Positions 46,190 to 54,164 of a DNA stretch of 64,000 bases are shown here, piece after piece. The notes below the pieces were generated by a model. It made no database searches. It was not told the DNA's origin and saw only the letters and a program-made list of their open reading frames with translations. Source of the DNA: Fidelibacterota bacterium (lineage in GTDB: Bacteria > Fidelibacterota > SORT01); assembly GCA_022571215.1 (NCBI GenBank), contig JACZYG010000011.1, forward strand, positions 28,473 to 92,472, written 5' to 3'. The translations under genes were made by a program, and so were the position numbers. Within the stretch, counting starts at the first letter, position 1; each line of letters begins with the position of its first letter.

Positions 46190-47597
46190 TATCAACTTCT
46201 CTAATATAGACTTAATTCTGATATTCGGATATTTGTCAGCGGTTCTCCTATTAGGATTCTTAGCAGGCAGGAAAAAACCTGAAGATGACGAAGCATTTCT
46301 TTTAGCCGGCAGAAAATTGACCTTGTCCGGTTTCGTAGCCACTCTTGTCGTTACCTGGTATGGAGGCATACTCGGCATTGGAGAGTACAGCTATCAATAT
46401 GGAATTTCCACTGTGGTTGTTTTTGGCATACCTTTCTACATTTTTTCCATGATATTCGGAACCTTTCTCGCCGGAAAAATAAGAGAAGCGGGATCTATTA
46501 CGATTCCTGACCGGCTCTATGAGAATTTCGGAAGAAATACTGGGATATTCGGGAGCGTCTTAATCTTCATAATTTCCTCACCGGCTCCATACGTGCTAAT
46601 GGTGGCAATTATTCTTCAATTGATATTCGGCTGGAGCTTTATTTTCGCAATTATAGTCGGAGCGCTGCTTTCCGCATTATATGTATATTTAGGCGGATTC
46701 AACGCTGTTGTCATTACGGACAAATTGCAATTTCTGCTTATGTTCGGAGGATTCGTGCTGCTTTTGTTTTTTGCGGTGAGCGAACACGGTGGATTGGGAC
46801 TTTTGTTTTCATCGTTGCCTGAAGATTATCTGACCTGGCACGGGGGAAATAGTTTCGGTTACGTTTTCGTTTGGTTCTTCATCGCGCTCTGGACGATGAT
46901 TGACCCGGCATTTCACCAACGATGCGCGGCGGCGAAAAATCCCGCAACAGCTAAGAAAGGAATTTTCATATCAATCGGATTTTGGTTCCTATTTGACATA
47001 ATGACAATAACTTCCGGGTTATACGCCCGAATGCTGCTTCCCGGTATCGATCCGGTACAGGCATACCCCTTGTTAGCGGAGATGATCCTTCCGCCGATTG
47101 CAAAAGGTCTCTTTTTCATCGGTATTCTTTCTGTCATCATGTCCACCGTAGATAGTCTTACTTTGATATCAGGCGCTACAATAGGGAGAGACCTGATCTG
47201 GAGACTTAAAAATAACCTTACCGAAAGCAGCACTTATTACAGCAAAGTCGGAATTTTCATAACTCTTTTATCAGCTATATTTATCGCCTACCTGATACCT
47301 TCCGTGATAGGAATTTGGTATACATTTGGAAGCGTTCTGATTCCGGCGCTCCTGCTGCCGGTGATGTCAACATATTTCCCACGTTACCGGCTCAACGGAG
47401 AACACACTTTCATCATTATGGTAACGGGATTTGTTTTATCCCTTCTTCAATTGACAGCAGGATATATGCTTGGTTCGCTCACAGAACCCATGTATCCATT
47501 TTCTATTGAGCCCATTTTCCCCGGACTTCTTGCCACGTTTTTACTTTTTTTCTTATTCAATCTGAAAAATAACGGGGAACCTTCACGTTCCTCATAA
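46182..47597 (+). CDS. Sodium/solute symporter (SSS family), candidate thiamine transporter
   Basis: 471 residues, about 13 membrane segments, sodium:solute symporter family (DDEAFLLAGRKLTLSGFVATLVVTWYGG; sodium-site region STVDSLTLISGATIGRDLIW). It overlaps thiN by 8 bp and is under the same TPP riboswitch. Inner-membrane thiamine carriers of the TonB systems are usually PnuT or ABC types; an SSS member in this place is less common, comparable to the predicted carrier called ThiV. Substrate assignment is inferred from context. Confidence 0.88.
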   Translation: MNNINFSNIDLILIFGYLSAVLLLGFLAGRKKPEDDEAFLLAGRKLTLSGFVATLVVTWYGGILGIGEYSYQYGISTVVVFGIPFYIFSMIFGTFLAGKIREAGSITIPDRLYENFGRNTGIFGSVLIFIISSPAPYVLMVAIILQLIFGWSFIFAIIVGALLSALYVYLGGFNAVVITDKLQFLLMFGGFVLLLFFAVSEHGGLGLLFSSLPEDYLTWHGGNSFGYVFVWFFIALWTMIDPAFHQRCAAAKNPATAKKGIFISIGFWFLFDIMTITSGLYARMLLPGIDPVQAYPLLAEMILPPIAKGLFFIGILSVIMSTVDSLTLISGATIGRDLIWRLKNNLTESSTYYSKVGIFITLLSAIFIAYLIPSVIGIWYTFGSVLIPALLLPVMSTYFPRYRLNGEHTFIIMVTGFVLSLLQLTAGYMLGSLTEPMYPFSIEPIFPGLLATFLLFFLFNLKNNGEPSRSS

Positions 47598-47660
47598 AGT
47601 ATAATTTATGTGTCAAATCCTATAATATAATTATGTTGTAATAACGATGGAGGGAGTATT

Positions 47661-48599
47661 ATGCAGATCCGATTTTTATTTGCGAGCATTATCCTGATTG
47701 GTACATCACAATCAAATGCGGCTGCCGGTGATCTAAAAATTGAAAAACTTCAACAACTATTCGTTTCGCCTACTGCCCCGATGATAGAATCAGCGTCAAT
47801 CAATCTGAGCGGGGGTGGCGTTTTTGGGTTGGACAGTCAGGGAAGCTGGCGAAATCATTTTCGGTTTGGAATTGGCGGAGTAGGTGAGCTCGCCTTTTCT
47901 CAACAGGAAATATTCACAAATATCTTTCCTAATGGAGCGCGCCTCCAGACAAAATCCTTAAAAATTATGGTTGTCCCTACGATGAAATTCGGCAAGTCGG
48001 CGGCTGTTTCATTTTCCGGAATGGTTCGCAGCGCGGACTGGACAGGACAGCAAAGCAATTACGCTTATTTAGAAACTGGGAGTCTTCTTGCGGATGCGAG
48101 CTTGACCAGCGCTAAATTTGAAACCCGCTTTGCTTCACTTTATCTGATAGGTTCGTTCAAATTTAAGAATACGGCTATTCACTTCGGTCCTATTCTCACC
48201 GATTTCAGATATAAAAATCTTGCTTTAGAATTTATTCGCTATGATTCATTCGTGGATAACGAGGAACGCTCTAAAAAAGGCAAGGGCGTATTTTTCGGAT
48301 TTACCAATATGGTGAATCCGTCAACTATGCTCCTGATTGACTTCTCCACGGTCCCTCGATTGAATTTAAACTTGGATGTGGAACAGCAGGAATATTCTGT
48401 AAGCTTCACTCATGACTACCTGATACTGTGGGGTTTACGGTATTTCATACATGATTATATTTCTTTTGACAGCGCCGTACGGTTTTATAATTCGAAATCA
48501 GAGCTCTCGGATATTCAAGTCAAGTTGGGCGTTAACGTCAACTTGCCGATAAAAAGAATCGTTAATGACGTAGGAGACTTAGTTTCAGGCAGAGGATAA
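47661..48599 (+). CDS. Predicted outer-membrane beta-barrel protein
   Basis: 312 residues. Signal peptide IRFLFASIILIGTSQSNAAAG. The rest alternates in short amphipathic strands with Gly and aromatic ends (SINLSGGGVFGLDSQGSWRNHFRFGIGGVGELAFSQQ), typical of a barrel. No recognised family. Separated by 60 bp from the symporter gene, with a GGAGGG ribosome site, and may be its own unit. Location is inferred from the pattern only. Confidence 0.7.
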   Translation: MQIRFLFASIILIGTSQSNAAAGDLKIEKLQQLFVSPTAPMIESASINLSGGGVFGLDSQGSWRNHFRFGIGGVGELAFSQQEIFTNIFPNGARLQTKSLKIMVVPTMKFGKSAAVSFSGMVRSADWTGQQSNYAYLETGSLLADASLTSAKFETRFASLYLIGSFKFKNTAIHFGPILTDFRYKNLALEFIRYDSFVDNEERSKKGKGVFFGFTNMVNPSTMLLIDFSTVPRLNLNLDVEQQEYSVSFTHDYLILWGLRYFIHDYISFDSAVRFYNSKSELSDIQVKLGVNVNLPIKRIVNDVGDLVSGRG

Positions 48600-48632
48600 A
48601 ATAGATAAAAAGAAGTTTGTAGATGACCAATT

Positions 48633-48666
48633 CAGGCGGCGCTATTCATAAAATTAGTGCCGCCTG
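48633..48666. terminator. Long hairpin after the barrel gene
   Basis: CAGGCGGCGCTA pairs with TAGTGCCGCCTG over 12 bp (one G-U), loop ten bases. No T-run follows, so it may be a structural repeat rather than a true terminator. Confidence 0.5.
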
Positions 48667-48774
48667 CTTCAAATCACTTCCATTTTCGAATCTCGTAATA
48701 TATTTTCCCGCAATTTCCATCCCCGCATCTTTCCCTGCTTTTTCAATGAGGTAGCATTTAGCTTTTACATTCAC
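48646..48774 (-). CDS. Possible 42-residue peptide, unknown
   Basis: In the 239 bp between the barrel gene and ppdK, a GTG at 48774 opens a 42-codon frame: VNVKAKCYLIEKAGKDAGME, then IAGKYITRFENGSDLKQAAL. Its composition looks protein-like, but the ribosome site (GGAAG) is weak and the 3' end lies in the hairpin at 48633-48666. It could be a real small gene or a remnant of a longer one. Confidence 0.22.
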   Translation of the reverse strand: MNVKAKCYLIEKAGKDAGMEIAGKYITRFENGSDLKQAALIL

Positions 48775-48838
48775 TAACTTCCGCTTCCCCAAACGAAGGG
48801 GAATGAAATTTGACAACTATTAATACAGGATATTAAGA

Positions 48839-51562
48839 ATGAAATACGTTTACTCTTTTGGCGGCAGCAAGGCGGAAGGCTCTTCCGATATGAAGAATCT
48901 TCTCGGGGGAAAAGGAGCCAATTTGGCGGAAATGACCAACATAGGCATTCCGGTTCCTCCCGGATTTACCATCTCAACCGAAGCTTGCGTCTACTTCCTC
49001 GAACATGACTATACCTTGCCGGATGGTCTTAAGGAAGAAGTTGAAGAACACATTAAAACAGTTGAAGAGATTCTTGGCGTAAAATACGACGATGCTGAAA
49101 ATCCGCTTCTGTTTTCAGTCCGCTCCGGCGCGCGAACTTCGATGCCTGGAATGATGGACACCGTTTTGAATTTAGGTATGAATAAGGATTCTCTGCGGGG
49201 CTTTGCGAAGAAAACCGGAAATGAACGGGCAGCATGGGATTCCTATCGTAGATTTATGTATATGTATGGAAACGTGGTACTCGGAGTGAATTCTTCGAAA
49301 TTTGAACATCTTATCCAAGAAATGAAAAACGCTCGAGGATTTAAATTGGATACCGATTTGACCATAGATGACCTAAAAGAACTCTCAGAAAAATACAGCA
49401 AATTGGTCGAATCAGACACCGGCAGTCCCTTTCCTGAAGATCCGAAGGTTCAACTGTGGGGTGGTATCCTCGCAGTCTTTAAATCATGGAACATCCCCCG
49501 CGCAATTGAATACAGAAGGATTAATCACATTCCCGGACATTGGGGAACAGCGGTAAACGTTCAGGCTATGGTATTCGGAAATATGGGAGAAAATTCCGCA
49601 ACAGGCGTTGCCTTCACGCGTGATCCCGCAACCGGAAATAAGATATTCTACGGCGAATATCTTGTGAACGCTCAGGGCGAAGACGTAGTCGCCGGAATTC
49701 GTACCCCGCAACCTTTAAACGAAGATATAAAATCGGACGATTCTCAGGTCACTCTTGAAGAAATAATGCCGGAAATTTACAACGAGCTTAATGATATCAG
49801 AATCAAACTTGAAAACCATTATCGGGACACTCAGGACATAGAATTTACGATCCAGGATGGAAAGCTCTGGATGCTCCAAACACGAGATGGAAAACGCACA
49901 GCTCTTTCAGCGCTTAACATTGCGGTCGATATGGTCGGAGAGGGTCTGATAACCAAAGAAGAAGCCTTGCTTAGGGTAGACGCTGAACAACTCAATCAAC
50001 TGCTATTTCCAATCTTCGACATTAAAGACCTTGAAAGCGCCAAGAAAGACGGTAGAGTCATCGCTAACGGCTTGAACGCCGGACCCGGCGCTGCATCGGG
50101 CAAGGTTGTATTCAACGCGGAAGATGCGGTGAAGGCTAAAGAACGCGGCGAAAAGGTAATACTCACACGTCTCGAAACATCACCTGAGGATATTGCCGGT
50201 ATGTATGCCGCTGAAGGTATTCTTACCGCCCGGGGAGGAATGACCTCCCACGCCGCAATAGTCGCCCGCGGAATGGGTAAATGCTGCGTAGCAGGCTGCG
50301 GTGAGCTGGAGATTGACTATGCTGCTGAGCAGTTCACGGCAGGCGGTAAAGTTGTTAAGGCAGGCGATGAAATTTCTATTGACGGAAATACGGGCGACGT
50401 TATGTTGGGAGTTATCAAAACCAGCCCGTCGGAAATAGTTCAGGTTCTTGCGACAAAGAGTATGCAAGCGGAAGATTCCGCTCTCTATCGAAACTTCCAA
50501 AAACTGATGGGTTGGGCTGATGAAATTAGAAAAATGAAGGTACGAACAAATGCTGATACTCCTGATGACGCCGCAGTTGCCATCGCTTTCGGGGCTGAAG
50601 GCATCGGATTGTGCCGTACCGAGCATATGTTCTTCGAAGGCGATCGTATTGACGCGGTAAGAGAGATGATACTTGCCGATGATTTGGAAGGCAGGGAAAA
50701 AGCGCTTGAAAAACTCCTTCCGATGCAGCGGGGAGATTTCATAGGCATATATAAGGCTATGGACGGAAAACCCGTTACCATCAGGACTTTAGACCCTCCG
50801 CTTCATGAATTTCTACCGCATGAAGAGAAAGATATCCGCGACCTTGCCGAAAAGATGGGCACTACTTACGAAAAACTACAGGCGAAAGTGAATTCGCTCC
50901 ATGAATTCAATCCAATGCTTGGACACAGAGGTTGCAGGCTCGGATTAACATATCCGGAGATAACGGCGATGCAGGCGCGCGCAATAATTGAGGCAGCCGT
51001 TGAAGTTAAAAAGTCTGGAATAGACGTGAGACCGGAAATTATGATACCGCTTGTCGGTCATTGGAAAGAGTTGCAGGACCAGAAAGCCATCGTGCAAACA
51101 GTCATAGATGAAGTACTTTCCGATGCGGGTGTCGAGATAGATTATCTTATCGGTACGATGATAGAACTGCCGCGCGCTTGCCTTACGGCGGATCAGATTG
51201 CCAAGGAAGCAGATTTCTTTTCATTCGGAACAAACGATCTTACTCAGACGGCATTCGGATTCAGCCGTGATGACGCAGGTTCGTTCCTCGGCGAATACGA
51301 AAAAAAGAAGATATACGAACGCGATGTATTCCAGACGATAGACTTTGACGGCGTCGGCGAACTTATCAGAATCGGGGTGGAAAAAGGACGTTCAACAAAG
51401 CCTGACCTCAAGATCGGTATCTGTGGAGAGCATGGCGGCGATCCGTTATCTGTCGAATTTTGTCACAACCTCGGACTAAATTACGTTTCTTGCTCGCCTT
51501 ATAGAGTACCGATAGCGAGACTCGCTGCTGCGCAAGCCGTTCTAAAAGAAAAAGACGTTTGA
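48839..51562 (+). CDS. ppdK: Pyruvate, phosphate dikinase
   Basis: 907 residues. Interconverts pyruvate, ATP and phosphate with phosphoenolpyruvate, AMP and pyrophosphate. The ATP-grasp part opens with VYSFGGSKAEGSSDMKNLLGGKGANLAEM; the swivelling phospho-histidine is His471 in GGMTSHAAIVARGMGK; the PEP-binding barrel ends with FSFGTNDLTQTAFGFSRDD and the catalytic Cys in GICGEHGGDP. Full length. It serves gluconeogenesis or PPi-linked glycolysis. The ribosome site is a modest AGGA. Confidence 0.97.
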   Translation: MKYVYSFGGSKAEGSSDMKNLLGGKGANLAEMTNIGIPVPPGFTISTEACVYFLEHDYTLPDGLKEEVEEHIKTVEEILGVKYDDAENPLLFSVRSGARTSMPGMMDTVLNLGMNKDSLRGFAKKTGNERAAWDSYRRFMYMYGNVVLGVNSSKFEHLIQEMKNARGFKLDTDLTIDDLKELSEKYSKLVESDTGSPFPEDPKVQLWGGILAVFKSWNIPRAIEYRRINHIPGHWGTAVNVQAMVFGNMGENSATGVAFTRDPATGNKIFYGEYLVNAQGEDVVAGIRTPQPLNEDIKSDDSQVTLEEIMPEIYNELNDIRIKLENHYRDTQDIEFTIQDGKLWMLQTRDGKRTALSALNIAVDMVGEGLITKEEALLRVDAEQLNQLLFPIFDIKDLESAKKDGRVIANGLNAGPGAASGKVVFNAEDAVKAKERGEKVILTRLETSPEDIAGMYAAEGILTARGGMTSHAAIVARGMGKCCVAGCGELEIDYAAEQFTAGGKVVKAGDEISIDGNTGDVMLGVIKTSPSEIVQVLATKSMQAEDSALYRNFQKLMGWADEIRKMKVRTNADTPDDAAVAIAFGAEGIGLCRTEHMFFEGDRIDAVREMILADDLEGREKALEKLLPMQRGDFIGIYKAMDGKPVTIRTLDPPLHEFLPHEEKDIRDLAEKMGTTYEKLQAKVNSLHEFNPMLGHRGCRLGLTYPEITAMQARAIIEAAVEVKKSGIDVRPEIMIPLVGHWKELQDQKAIVQTVIDEVLSDAGVEIDYLIGTMIELPRACLTADQIAKEADFFSFGTNDLTQTAFGFSRDDAGSFLGEYEKKKIYERDVFQTIDFDGVGELIRIGVEKGRSTKPDLKIGICGEHGGDPLSVEFCHNLGLNYVSCSPYRVPIARLAAAQAVLKEKDV

Positions 51563-51576
51563 GAAATAAGTAGATA

Positions 51577-51597
51577 AGAGCGGGGAGCTAATCCTCT
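51577..51597 (+). repeat. Hairpin repeat, copy 1 (left of the nuclease gene)
   Basis: AGAGCGGGGAGCTAATCCTCT folds into four pairs (AGAG/CTCT), a bulged C, two pairs and a loop with AGCTAA. It lies 15 bp past ppdK. Copy 2 is at 54133-54153 in the same orientation. The third stem pair differs between the copies, A-T here and T-A there, a compensatory change. Confidence 0.45.
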
Positions 51598-51735
51598 ACA
51601 TAAATTCTGTAACTCTTTACTATCAATGGTTACAAGGGACATACTTTCATTCCATTACTGCGACCTTATATACTACAACCACTATTCATCATCAAGCAAT
51701 TCAGAAATTACCTTTTCAAATTTCTAATTACTCAA

Positions 51736-53946
51736 TTAGACAAATTCCCTTTTAGTCCTATAATCATTCGGGGTAAATAAATGCTCAATATTTGTTGTTG
51801 GCGTTATTGAATTCATACTATTGTCCAAGCCGATTAACTCGCTTCTATCAAGTATTTTCAGTGGCGGCATTCCACCATTTTTAAATATCCAATTCATTAA
51901 TCTTTTCCCATTTTTACGAATAGGATGGGCAAGAGTTGATAAGATCACGGAGTCTATGTTTATGCTGGCCCCCCATTTTCTTAGAGATAAAATCTGTTCT
52001 TTAATATCTTTCAGATCTTTATTGCCAATACCATCTTCTAAATCTTTACATTCAACGATAATTAATCGCCCATCACATACACAGACTAAATCTATGTCAC
52101 TGAAGCGCTGATTTGTACCCCTTCTAATTATATCCAATCCGGCAGAGAATTCGAAACTCTTCTTAGTTAATTTATTTAAAAAATATATTGTTAAAAGTAT
52201 TGGTATTGAACCCCTATTTTTAAAACTTTCCCTTACTAAGTTGTTTAGGCGATAATAATTATTTAATTTATTTGGAGCGTTTATTGTGTTTCCACATCCC
52301 CTGCAAATTACTGATTCGTCTATTTCTCTAAGTGTGTAATAATTAGCGAAAGTACATTTCTTGCAACTAATCTTAACCTCGCGAATAAAAATGTTTCGGG
52401 TGGTTAAGAACTCCAGCATATTATTGGCTTCCTTTGAGTTGCCAATTATAGTGAAAATGCTATTGGCTTTTAAATTTTTCGTCTTTCCGGCTTCCTCAAC
52501 TGCCAAACGAAATACTTCTCTCCATTTATTATTTCTGAAAATATAACCGATATTTTCAATCCCCCCAAAAAGTTGGTAAATTTGATTGATTTCAGCGGTT
52601 AGTTTGGTCTCCCTCACAATGTATGGTTTATTACCTAATAATCTATTAAGCATCATGACTATGGATGGCTTAGATAAATTAATAAGATTATCTTCACTGG
52701 GGGCGATGACAGTAAATTTTCCATTCGAAGATACTCGCATATTTTTATCTAACAATGAGTCTATTTCATAGCGTTTAGGTAATATATATCCGTTATCCCC
52801 TTTTCTATATCCGGCAACCTCTATATCAACTGACCACTTATTATTTTTAGAGAGAATTACATTCTTAATTCCTGGTATCACTAAATTCAGAGTATCATTC
52901 CCACCTGCTTGTAACATTGAATTTATTTCGCCTTGTCGCAAATGTATACCTTGCGGCATCCAATCTCCGTTAAGTTGCGGATATACATCAACACTCTTTA
53001 TAGATTTCAATTTAAGTGCTGCTTTTTTTAGAGATAACGCCTTTTTTTTAGAAAAACCAGGAGCAATTATATCTAAGGAGTCAATACCACGATAATGATT
53101 AAATAGATTTTCTTCAATGATTGAACGCTTTGATTTTGATGAAAAAGACTCCCGTGAAAGAAAAATAATTGGTTTAATTAATCCCTCAATCCTTCTAAGG
53201 TTCCATGTTAGGCAAAATCCTTCATAAAATTCTTGTGGACTTGATATCACAAGAGTTAGCGAATTTGTAAATACACTTGAGAAGAGTGGGTTATCAATAG
53301 AATGCGAAGGAATTATTCGCTTTAAACCTACACTTGTAAGCCATAATGGAGATAATGTATATTTTTCATGCGATAGGCATTCCATATAATCGTATAACCC
53401 ATCTCCCGACACGCTTAAAGACTCGCACGTGAAAGACATATCAAGAAATTCTCTCAGATAATTTGTAAGTAACCCCGTTCTGCTAATAGCCATATTGTAA
53501 TACACACCTTGAGCATTCAAGAAATCGTAGTCAGTTAATGTATTTTGTTTTTTGTTCACCCCCTCATATCTACTTGATAAGTGTGAAACCAAATGGATAA
53601 AGCCCCATGGAGTATCCCGATTTTCTAAAAATAAATTTACGTACATGTCATCCCACTTGTAGCAGGAAATGCCCCCAATCTTATTATAAACCTGGCTTTT
53701 AAAATCACCTATATTCTCTTTTGAGTTTATCAGACACAAATCGGGATCTAAATTTGATGCAAATTTCAACCATTCCGGGGCAATACTGCTCTTCTTTGAT
53801 GGTATTAGGATATGATCTATTCCGCCCCAGCAACTACAGCAAAATTCTATGACATCTTCAAGATTAACAACTGGATTGATTTCATCCATAATTATTAAAG
53901 CTCTCATGGGGCGCTTGATAGACCTTATTATATATTCGCTTTCCAA
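51736..53946 (-). CDS. Unrecognised large protein with zinc ribbon and PD-(D/E)XK nuclease motif
   Basis: 736 residues from a TTG (an ATG at 53907 is an alternative; neither has a strong ribosome site). Residues 1 to about 520 show mixed alpha/beta content I cannot place, with no P-loop. A zinc ribbon uses Cys528, Cys531, Cys548 and Cys551. A helix follows (LVRESFKNRGSIPILLTIYFLN), then a nuclease core: IDLVCVCDGRLIIVECKD, with Asp619, Glu632 and Lys634 in PD-(D/E)XK spacing. Base use is clearly more AT-rich than the neighbours. It looks like an acquired single gene for nucleic-acid cutting, perhaps phage defence. No methylase, helicase or partner gene is next to it. Confidence 0.8.
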   Translation of the reverse strand: MESEYIIRSIKRPMRALIIMDEINPVVNLEDVIEFCCSCWGGIDHILIPSKKSSIAPEWLKFASNLDPDLCLINSKENIGDFKSQVYNKIGGISCYKWDDMYVNLFLENRDTPWGFIHLVSHLSSRYEGVNKKQNTLTDYDFLNAQGVYYNMAISRTGLLTNYLREFLDMSFTCESLSVSGDGLYDYMECLSHEKYTLSPLWLTSVGLKRIIPSHSIDNPLFSSVFTNSLTLVISSPQEFYEGFCLTWNLRRIEGLIKPIIFLSRESFSSKSKRSIIEENLFNHYRGIDSLDIIAPGFSKKKALSLKKAALKLKSIKSVDVYPQLNGDWMPQGIHLRQGEINSMLQAGGNDTLNLVIPGIKNVILSKNNKWSVDIEVAGYRKGDNGYILPKRYEIDSLLDKNMRVSSNGKFTVIAPSEDNLINLSKPSIVMMLNRLLGNKPYIVRETKLTAEINQIYQLFGGIENIGYIFRNNKWREVFRLAVEEAGKTKNLKANSIFTIIGNSKEANNMLEFLTTRNIFIREVKISCKKCTFANYYTLREIDESVICRGCGNTINAPNKLNNYYRLNNLVRESFKNRGSIPILLTIYFLNKLTKKSFEFSAGLDIIRRGTNQRFSDIDLVCVCDGRLIIVECKDLEDGIGNKDLKDIKEQILSLRKWGASINIDSVILSTLAHPIRKNGKRLMNWIFKNGGMPPLKILDRSELIGLDNSMNSITPTTNIEHLFTPNDYRTKREFV

Positions 53947-54132
53947 ATCGAATCTCTACTTCTTTAGAATTTAGAGCATTATTAAACTAAAATTATTTTC
54001 CTAATTATTTAAACTCAAATACTTTGCATAATTAATTCTATAATTTACACGATAGAGTTGAAAGGTAAAAATGAACGAATTGCAAGGTCAAGTTAATAAT
54101 AATTCTATTGGAAGAATTTAGATGATATTATA

Positions 54133-54153
54133 AGTGCGGGTAGCTAACCCACT
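54133..54153 (+). repeat. Hairpin repeat, copy 2 (right of the nuclease gene)
   Basis: AGTGCGGGTAGCTAACCCACT is the partner of 51577-51597, in the same orientation: AGTG/CACT, bulged C, GG/CC, loop with AGCTAA. It lies 12 bp beyond the 3' end of the M6 protease gene, so it could also serve as that gene's terminator. Confidence 0.45.
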
Positions 54154-54164
54154 TTTATCGGATT

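Noticed and set aside
48810..48836. TTGACA plus TATTAA as the ppdK promoter
   Set aside because: The spacer is only 15 bases and the transcript would begin after the ATG, which conflicts with the AGGA ribosome site.
54071..54121. 16-codon frame beginning MNELQGQ
   Set aside because: Too short and no further support beyond a weak ribosome site.
51577..54153. Integron attC sites around the nuclease gene
   Set aside because: The arms lack the GTTRRRY/RYYYAAC core pair, and no integrase is present.
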